A stretch of DNA of 64,000 nt from Adiantum capillus-veneris. Lineage: Eukaryota > Streptophyta > Polypodiopsida > Polypodiales > Pteridaceae. The stretch is from assembly GCA_014529385.2 (NCBI GenBank), contig CM043966.1, positions 44,462,537 through 44,526,536 of the forward strand. The letters run 5' to 3'. Below are positions 56,901 through 64,000 of this stretch, piece by piece; the first letter of the stretch is position 1, and each line of letters opens with the position of its first letter. A model generated the notes under the pieces. The model worked only from the letters and a program-made list of their open reading frames with translations. It did not search any database and was not told where the DNA came from. Made by a program: the position numbers and the translations under genes.

Positions 56901-57437
56901 CTCATTTAGCATTGGTTTAAAGCATACCTTCGAAATGAGTTGCGCAAGGACAACCATTGGAAATTTTAGCCACTTTGACTTGTTTGAACCTCTAAAATTC
57001 AAAGCCCTTTCTGCTGCCAAACGCGCTCTTTTGGGGAATTTTTGCAAAAGTGAAGTAGGGTCCGCCAATCCTAGCTTTCTCATCATGAAAATATCATGTG
57101 CAGTTGTGTGAGGCACTGAAACCCATGTGGCCCTGTTTAACACTTGATTGTAATTTACATAGTTAAAAAATAAGATGCATTTACATTCACACAAAAAAAG
57201 TTGGGCTTACCTATTGATCATTCCCAAAACCAATAGAAACTCCGCTGTCTCATGGGGCTGAAAATCAAGTAGAACGCACTCCACCTTTGGTGCCTTCTCA
57301 ATTGGGATGTCATTCTCGTTCATCCACCGCATCCATGCCTCCAATCGATGATTACCATCCCAAAACACAAAGTACCTCTCGACCGTGTGACTAAGCTCGG
57401 GGATTTGACGAAGCTCCTCATCCAAATCATATGACAT
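53826..57437 (-). pseudogene. Multi-exon gene with DGNHRLEAW motif and proline-rich tail, decayed
   Basis: Exon at 57437-57211 reads MSYDLDEELRQIPELSHTVE and FVFWDGNHRLEAWMRWM. A 78-nt intron (57133-57210) leads to ATWVSVPHTTAHDIFMMRKL; an 89-nt intron (56839-56927) leads to EEFDHIFSSKTEGLPSKGSF. Further exons have EKAFKKWSAWIKFTQDPEEQ (56409-56167), WWRDTLVFPIPEHPNDAW (about 56105), a serine/lysine-rich linker (55817-55428), DMHVEPRHLAVHASAKELAK, GFELLRIFYIRLSESSCTTV, GFSIDDDMLWEKLPGSNSTQ and a proline-rich end at 54092-53826 partly encoded by the 32-base homopolymer. Intron phases hold, but shifts and stops occur. DGNHR recalls ParB-like domains. I do not know the family by name. Confidence 0.55.
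53961..53992. repeat. Homopolymer of 32 G
   Basis: On the minus strand this is a CCC codon run inside the proline-rich tail of the DGNHR gene. Its length is likely to vary and to be miscalled in sequencing. Confidence 0.9.
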
Positions 57438-57482
57438 TGCAAGATCCCCTCCCTCTCTCTCTCTCTCTCTCCCCTCGTGCAT

Positions 57483-58253
57483 AAAAAGCCAACCCGTTAT
57501 CTCATCAAAACGAAAAACTCATTAATCATCTTTTACTAAAAATTGATTAGAAAAATCCTCTCTTGTTTTTTTTTTTTTAAACAAAACTCACAATTATGAG
57601 TGAATTATATTGAACAGCCCAAAAAAATTCAAGGTCTTGTCATGCTCTTGTCTTGTACATAGAATGACATATATAGTGTGATATTCCCCACGTTTTTGCT
57701 TTGAGAGAGGCCTTGTGCAACAATGGACCATTCAAATTGTTGTTTAGTCACTCATATTTGTTTAGCTAAACTCATATTTTTTTGTTCCATGCATAAATCT
57801 AATGCAGAAATCTAATGGTCGGTCTCACGAGTTTATCAGTTATTGATTTTTTGATGTAATGTTCCTTCCCTAAGTTCCCTCCCTCACACTGGAAGTCCCC
57901 CCCCCCCCCCCCAAAGTGTTCAAAAAATATGTCTCAACTTAATATCGTGTCGTTTTTAATTCCAAAAATGCTGATTGAGGGCAAGGTAAAAAGGAGAAAT
58001 TCTACCCCAAAATAGAGAAAAATAGTGTAATAGCCCCAAACTCAATTTTTTAAAGTTTCCTCTTGGTAAATTTGACAAAACGAATTTTGTATGCCTAAAA
58101 AACTGATTTTTCTTGAACACTCTCTCCATCACTCTTTATGTCATTCTTTCATGTTTTTGAAAGAATTTGTGAAAGTGTTGAGCTTTGAACACCTTGTAAC
58201 CTTGGAAAACAAAGCATTGTTGACACTAGTACGGCCATCCCGAAGCCCCCGCC

Positions 58254-58305
<52 letters not shown>

Positions 58306-58444
58306 TGTTGTATGGGTGGAGGTTGCAGGGAACACTGCTAGACAAATGATGTTCCTCCATGGGGGAGGGGGGATCCCTCCCTCTTTTATAATAGTACTAG
58401 TATGACATCGCCGCCTCCGACGACACCACCGCCTTCGGTGGTGC
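57483..58444. other. Non-coding stretch with poly-C and CT/GT microsatellites
   Basis: Nothing coding is seen. A run of 16 C lies at 57897-57912, a CT tract followed by GT at 58257-58310. One edge of the large inversion may lie here, but I cannot point to it. Confidence 0.5.
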
Positions 58445-58779
58445 TCAGTGTACGTGATTGCATTTAGAGAATGCCCTCTCTCTGCATTTGTCGAAAACAA
58501 CAGAGAGCTTTCCGACCATTGCCTTCAATATGCAAGTGTATGTAATTGCATTTGGAGAGACACCCTTGCTTCTCATCCATCAAAGAAATCCCTGATCTTC
58601 TTGGTCATGCCCAAGTTGGGCATATCCCGCAATCATTGCATTCAAAGAAACAACATCCTGCACGACATTCCAAGTTGGGCATATCCCGCGATCACTACAT
58701 TCCAAGAGATGAAATCCCCAATAGGAAGCTCCTCAAGCACTTTTTGTGCTTTATGAAGTGCACCACATTTGGCATACAT
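58445..58779 (-). pseudogene. PPR protein gene fragment (PLS type)
   Basis: From 58779 down the minus strand reads MYAKCGALHKAQKVLEELP, GDFISWNVVIAGYAQLG, after a frame change DVVSLNAMIAGYAQLG and then SKGVSPNAITYTCILKA. These are PLS-class pentatricopeptide repeats, proteins that bind organelle RNA. Two near-identical IAGYAQLG units 63 bp apart are normal repeat units. The fragment begins exactly at the LTR of element 6, so the gene was split by that insertion; the upstream half should lie beyond base 64000. Confidence 0.85.
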
Positions 58780-59101
58780 TGTTAGGAATGGGATCGTGCT
58801 AGCTAGGGTGGATGAAAGAGTAACATAGTGCAAGTGCGTGAGTGTGTGTGTGTAAGCAAGATTATCATTCAGTGAATTAGGTTCCAAGATAGAATTAGCT
58901 TGGGCTCATAAACACAATCTTGAGTATTGACTTAGCTTAGCACAAGCTCACTAGAGACAAGCATGCAGGGCAAAATAGAGTTGTGTTTATTCATTCATGA
59001 AATGAACTTTAAGTAGCTCTACAGCCTTGCTCCACATCATGTGGGATAATTCCAATCTTCTCTTCTTGACTCACACTTTAGGACAAAGCGCACACTTTAC
59101 A
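58780..59101 (-). repeat. 3' LTR of element 6, 322 bp
   Basis: In element orientation it starts TGTAAAGTGTGCGC after the purine tract AACCTCAAGGGGAGGA and ends ATTCCTAACA. The partner LTR lies beyond the window, so the boundary rests on the purine tract, TG...CA ends and the break in the PPR frame. Confidence 0.8.
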
Positions 59102-59456
59102 ATCCTCCCCTTGAGGTTTGGAAGATGACATAGTACTGAAGATGCAATATCCACACAAGATGATAAGTGTTGGAATTAGGGTTGTAGAGAAATGTACACA
59201 GCTTGGAGAAGACAAAGGAAGCTCAAGGCACACAATAGAGAGTGTGTTACTTAGTGTGCAATGGAAAGATAGATAGCCCTAGAGTGATGGGAGTATATGC
59301 AATGCACTGGGGAAAAACCTCCTAAAGAGGGAAAAAATGCCCCCACGGTCCTAGTGTGTTCACACACATCACTACCACACGTATAAGGTAACAAATCCCC
59401 CCTGGAGTGATGCGGTGAACAAGAGCTAGCACATGAGTAAATGGAAGTGCCATGCC
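59102..59456 (-). other. Element 6 3' untranslated region
   Basis: 355 bp between the RNase H stop and the LTR, with no coding signal. Confidence 0.7.
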
Positions 59457-60200
59457 CTAAGGACATGATCCGTCCATAAAGGGGAGTAAGACCAAAGCTT
59501 TGCGGAAAGCTTCAAGCTTCTCATGAGACAATGCCTTTGTGAAAAGATCGTCAAGGTTGTCCTGTGTTCGCACATAAGCCGATCTGATCTCTCCTGTTGA
59601 GAGACTGCTCCCTAACATAGTGGTAATGGACCTCAATGTGCTTTGTGCTAGCATGAAAAACTCAGTTCCTTGCAACTGACAATGTGCTCTGACTGTCAGT
59701 GTAGATAGTGTTGGCAGTGTCGTGTCCAACACCCAAATCAACCATAATACGTTTGAGTCGTACACACTCAACCGTAGCTGTGAAGATTTACCTATACTCA
59801 GCCTCACAACTAGAAGTGGCCATAGTAGGTTTCTTCTTTCTCAACCATGATATACATGAACTGCCAAGCATGAAACAAACACCACTTGATGACACTCGCG
59901 TGTCAAAATAACAGCCCAATCTTAGTCCAAAAAAGCATGCAAGTCTGGCGGCAATGATCCCCCCTTGGGATAAAACAAGCCAAGATGTAAAGTGCCACTA
60001 AGGTAGCGAAAAATCCTCTTGACAGCCTGCCAATGCTTAGACCCTGGGCTATGCATAAATCTGCTGACCTGTGAGACTACAAACTGAATATCCGGCCTCG
60101 TGTTGCATACATAAACGAGGCATCCAACAGCAGTTTGGTAAAGAGTGACATCAGCAGGATCACCAGCATCATGTAGACTCAACGTCAAACATGTTTCCAT
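59457..60200 (-). pseudogene. Element 6 RNase H region
   Basis: VTLYQTAVGCLVYVCNTRPD, SRFMHSPGSKHWQAVKRIF and GTLHLGLFYPKGG are the copia segment after the polymerase. Frameshifts near 59920 follow, and the last part reads RSAYVRTQDNLDDLFTKAL to 59457. Confidence 0.85.
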
Positions 60201-61144
60201 GGGAGTGGCAATAGGTTTGCATCCTCAAGTCCAAACTTACATAGCAATGTCTCTATGTAACTTTTCTGACACAAGGCAATACCACCATCACACTGCTTAA
60301 ACTGTATACCCAAGTAATGATGCAACAGTCCCAAATCTTTCATCTTGAAAGTAGCATTCAAATCAGCCTTAAATTCAACAATATGTCTCTCATTTGGTCC
60401 AGTGATCAGCAAATCATCGACATAAAGAACCACAATGAGACGTACATCACCCTCACGCTTTACATACAATGTGCTTTCTGTTGGACTGTTACGAAAGCCT
60501 TGTTTGACCAAATGAGTGTCAACTTTCTTATACCAAGCACGAGGAGATTGCGTCAACCCATACAAAGCCTTCTTACATCTATACACTTTGTCCTCTTGTC
60601 CTTTCTTGACAAAACCGCGAGGTTGCGTTACATAAACTTCCTCAAATATGTCACCATTCAAGAAAGCAGTAACAATGTCTGATTGATGTACATCCCAACA
60701 AAAATGAGCTACCAATGCACATAGAAAACGCACAATAGTCATACGACAAGTGGGAGAAAAAGTCTCTTCATAATCTATGCCTTTTTGCTGTGCATAACCC
60801 TTTGCAACAAGTTGAGCCTTATGGTGATTGATCTCACCATCCGGCTTGTGTTTCAACTTGTAAACCCACTTCGTACCAATGGCCTTTTTTCCAGGAGGAA
60901 AATCACATAAAGTCCATGTGTCATTTTCTATAAGTGCATCATATTCTGATTGCATGGAAGCCCTCCAATTTTCTGAATTCTGTGCTTTATCATACAGAGG
61001 TTCCTCAACATCATGTAAGCTAGACACAGCCAAAGAATAACAATCTAATCCATAAGATGCATGGCGAGAGCCTGAACGAGTATGACTAGACAAAGGTGCA
61101 TCGAATTTACTGTCATGCAATGTATGCACCAACCATTTTGGCAT
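60185..61144 (-). pseudogene. Element 6 reverse transcriptase
   Basis: A 319-codon frame with AIGTKWVYKLKHKPDGEINH, YEETFSPTCRMTIVRFLC, ALYGLTQSPRAWYKKV, the intact catalytic VVLYVDDLLITG and MKDLGLLHHYLGIQF. It shifts frame near 60200. Confidence 0.93.
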
Positions 61145-61213
61145 ACCTCTAGCTTGCTCATTTTCAGCCCTTTCCTCATCAAGTACATCATGTACATATG
61201 CATTAGTAATAGG

Positions 61214-61917
61214 CTAATCTATAACATTTTTAGAAACCCTGATAGGCTGTACATTTGCCTCATTGGAGCTTACATTCGTATTTCCACCACTAAAAAGAGG
61301 CAATAAAGTGTCATAAATGTCCTGTGAGCTTACATTACTGTCTCTAGTACATGACAGCAAAGGCTGAACAGAATCTTCCACAAACACTACATCTCGTGAA
61401 ACCAAAATAAGCTTTGTTTGCGGATGATACAACCTATAACCTTTGCTTTCAGCACCATAACAAACAAAAATACATTTGACAGCCTTATCATCCAATTTCC
61501 TGTGCTGTGTTTGTGGTACCAAAGCATATGCCAAACATCCAAAAACACGGATGTGCTCAATAGAAGGCTTTCTATCGTGCCATGCTTCATATGGAGTAAT
61601 AGACGGAAATCTTTTGTAGGACACCTGTTAAGTACAACATATGTGGCACACATGATGGCCTCAAGCCAAAAAGAATGCGGCAAAGCTTGACTTTTGACCA
61701 TACATCGTGCCATTTCCATAAGTGACCTGTTTTCCCTCTTAGCAACACCATTTTGCTGAGGTGTATAAGGCACTTTAGATTGGTGTTTTATCCCACGAAT
61801 AGCCAAAAATGCATTACATTCATGAGACATACACTCCCCCCCTCGATTGGAACGGAGGGTGCCCATATTACATTTTGAGACATTTTCATCCATAGCTAGA
61901 AATTGTTCGAAGCACAT
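61214..61917 (-). pseudogene. Element 6 integrase core and C-terminus, catalytic residues lost
   Basis: TLRSNRGGECMSHECNAF has Asn where the second catalytic Asp belongs, and PQQNGVAKRENRSLMEMARC has Lys where the catalytic Glu belongs (AER expected). FWLEAIMCATYVVLNRCPT follows, then in another frame TPYEAWHDRKPSIEHIRVFG and CLAY. The integrase cannot be active in this copy. Confidence 0.9.
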
Positions 61918-61982
61918 AAAAACTTTGGACTTTGCTTTAAGAGAAAATACCCATGCATGCCTGGATTAATCATCAATGCAAG

Positions 61983-62693
61983 TCACAAAGTAAGGTAATT
62001 GCCCAAGGACGGAGTTTGCATGGACCCACAAACAGCACTATGCACAAGTGACAACCTGCATGTGGCCCTAACTAAACCATCCTTTGGAAACTTCGAACGT
62101 TGCATCTTACCCAAAATACAGCCTTCACAAACATGTTTTATAGGTGCTTCAAAAGGCAGCAAAGAAGCAACCATATTAGATTTCTACAAACGCAGCAAAT
62201 TGGAAAAATTTAGATGACCAAAACGTGCTTGCCAAAGTTTTGCATCTGAAATATCCCTTGAATCTGCAACTGCATTTGCAAAATTTTGTCCACACTTGTC
62301 ATACGAAGTGATCTTATACAGCCCATGGCACAAAAGCCCAGATGCAACAATTTCATCACCAAAAATGAGATCATGAACTGTACATTTGTCATCCACAAAT
62401 TTGACTACAAGTCCAAGTCTAGCATGTGCAGATACAGACAAAATATTCTTCTTGATCCCAGGTACATAAAGTGCATCAACAAGTGTGAAAGAGCTGCCAT
62501 TTGCAGCAATAAGTACAATCTTTCCAACTCCCTGAACCGGATAAGAGGCATTGTTGGCACAAGTGACTAAATTCCCATTAGGGACAGACTGGAGAGAGGT
62601 GAACAATTCACGATGTGAGGAAATGTGCTTTGTAGCACCACTGTCAAAATACCACACATGTGAATCTGCAAACAACTGACAAGCATGCATCAT
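61983..62693 (-). pseudogene. Element 6 protease and pre-integrase zinc region
   Basis: VWYFDSGATKHISSHRELF is the protease site with DSG kept. KKNILSVSAHARLGLVVKF, LWQARFGHLNFSNLLRL and CEGCILGKMQRSKFPKDG form the pre-integrase HHCC region, split by a stop near 62184. Confidence 0.9.
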
Positions 62694-62850
62694 GGAGAGC
62701 AGGATTGTAAGTCACTCTGTGCTAAAAGACATTCTGCATCAACATCAGCATCACAGTCTCCTTTCACAGAAGACTCAACAATGGCTACATTTGTAGTGGA
62801 ACCAGCATTTGCAGTGGAACCACCCTCTTTCTTCTTAGCTTATTTGGCCT

Positions 62851-63744
62851 TCAACACTGCTTGATCAAGTAATCATTATCTTTACAATAATGGAAAAGCA
62901 TCTTCTTTTTTCCCTTATCACCAGAATTTCCAGAAAAATTGCTGCCAGCAGAAGCATTAGGAACAAAAAATTTTCCACTCACAGCAGAACCATAAGAAGT
63001 GGTTGCATTGTTGTTACCACCCTTTCTTTGAGAAGCAATAAAAGCATGTTCAACTGCACGTTGCCTAGTCCTGTTTTTTTTGGAAAGTGACTCTTGCAAT
63101 AGCAATGTGCATAATGTATCAAACTTGACAACTTCAGGATTTCCTTGGGTCATCAGTCTCCAAGTACTAGCAAAAGTCTGGTATGAATCTGGTAAGGCAT
63201 CAAGAACAGTCTGCACAAGGGAATTGTCTGAAATGACTTCACCTGTAGAAATAAGTTTCTCATTGATATCGTTGACACTAGTAAGGAAAGTGTCCGTATC
63301 ATCTTCCTCATGCATAATCTCCGATTCCAGCTCTTTACGCAGCAAAGAAATTTTAGCCTCATTGCGACTTGCATAAAGACCAGCCAAAATACCCCAAGCT
63401 TGTTTTGCAGATTTTGCTGAACGAATGTGAGGAACAATGGTGCACTTCATAGACAATGCAATCAATGCATGAGCTTGCGTATCCTTTACATCCCAACAAG
63501 ATTGTTCTGTCGTAGGCAAAACAACTCTAATAGCAGCAATCCTTGCAGGAAGATATGCCACATCCTCAACATCGCCCGCATTCTCAGAACCAGGACATAC
63601 ATCAATGACTTGCACAATATTCTAGATGCCCTTTGACACAAGAACATGTTGCATCATGTAAGCCCACATAGGGTAATTGTCCCCATTCAACCTATCCTCA
63701 ACAGTAAACATCTTGAACACATCTGTGTTGTTGTTGTCAACCAT
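62851..63744 (-). pseudogene. Element 6 gag
   Basis: The ATG at 63744 begins MVDNNNTDVFKMFTVEDRL and GDNYPMWAYMMQHVLVSKGI; a TAG at 63622-63624 (expected Trp) interrupts, and the same frame continues to 62851: AKQAWGILAGLYASRNEAK, LPDSYQTFASTWRLM, then a damaged knuckle HYCKDNDYLIKQC. It is a copia gag with the usual UBN2-like domain. Confidence 0.9.
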
Positions 63745-64000
63745 GGTAAATGATGCCCCTGATGTGAAAACTGCCCGAAAAGAGGAGAAACGAAGCGAGA
63801 ACAACACGTGCTATAAAGCACAAACCATAGAAGACTGTAAGGCACCTGTTATGCAGAAAATGACACTGACAGAAATTCTGCACGAAATGAGGAAATAGCA
63901 TGTGCAGTAATGCCTGTAGTAGAAACAGAGGCCGAAATGAGCCCGAATCATAAATCTGAGCAGACTAAGATCTACGAGCTTACCCAAAATATTTGTTGAC
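63745..64000 (-). other. Element 6 5' leader, cut by the window end
   Basis: No LTR end or primer site is recognisable in the last 256 bp, so both should lie further right. Confidence 0.6.

Larger units (their letters stand above)
47044..57500 (-). mobile_element. Body of a Mutator-like DNA transposon (right boundary uncertain)
   Basis: From the terminal repeat at 47044 the block holds microsatellites (47160-47290), a small gene, a MULE transposase gene, a GC-rich and G-box region and a broken ParB-like gene. The transposase class fits the 8-bp target duplication. The outer boundary is an estimate; the block is joined to 42256-43069 only through the inversion model. Confidence 0.55.
58780..64000 (-). 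mobile_element. Element 6, Ty1/copia retrotransposon, 5' end outside the window
   Basis: A 3' LTR (58780-59101) and minus-strand RNase H, reverse transcriptase, integrase, protease and gag follow in copia order up to 63744. The 5' LTR and primer site are not in the window. Integrase has lost catalytic residues and several stops are present. The candidate target duplication at the inner side is tacat (58775-58779). Confidence 0.92.

Overview
This looks like nuclear DNA of a land plant with a large, transposon-packed genome. The evidence is Ty1/copia and Ty3/gypsy elements with plant-type primer sites (initiator tRNA-Met, tRNA-Asp), short GT-AG introns of about 70-95 nt, TATA-box promoters, and a fragment of a PLS-type PPR gene. 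The PPR phrasing (MYAKCGAL, GYAQLG, ITYTCILKA) resembles what I remember of fern PPR proteins, so I lean towards a fern or another seed-free plant with modest confidence. I see no tRNA or rRNA gene, no CRISPR array and no intact host gene.

Region 1-9297 holds a group of short-intron genes that look transposon-borne. On the plus strand there is a coiled-coil ORF, a decayed protein of a transposon-associated family, and a histone H3-like gene with a very long inserted N-terminal tail. On the minus strand two unknown genes point towards them. Two related inverted repeats lie in the gap between the convergent gene pairs.

Region 9298-42255 is a nest of five LTR retrotransposons, each inserted in the next. 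Element 1 (gypsy) is split by element 2 (gypsy chromovirus, 2.8-kb LTRs). Element 2 is split by element 3 (copia, 190-bp LTRs), element 3 by element 4 (gag-protease only, tRNA-Asp primer site), and element 4 by element 5 (copia, 233-bp LTRs). Paired LTR ends and target duplications fix the junctions to the base. All elements carry stops, frameshifts or deletions. Element 2 appears to have a coding exon inside its 5' LTR that splices in frame into gag.

Region 42256-57500 contains the 3' half of element 1 in inverted orientation. At the break sit the two ends of a Mutator-like DNA transposon: 42-bp inverted repeats, each beside the same 8-bp target duplication. The body beyond 47044 holds a small unknown gene, a decayed WRKY-GCM1/MULE/SWIM transposase gene, a GC-rich stretch with 13 CACGTG palindromes in 348 bp, and a gene whose N-terminal part and probable C-terminal exons lie on opposite strands.

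Region 58445-64000 is a PPR gene remnant cut at 58779/58780 by element 6, a minus-strand copia element whose 5' end lies beyond the window. Most nonsense changes fit C-to-T transitions expected in methylated, silenced DNA.
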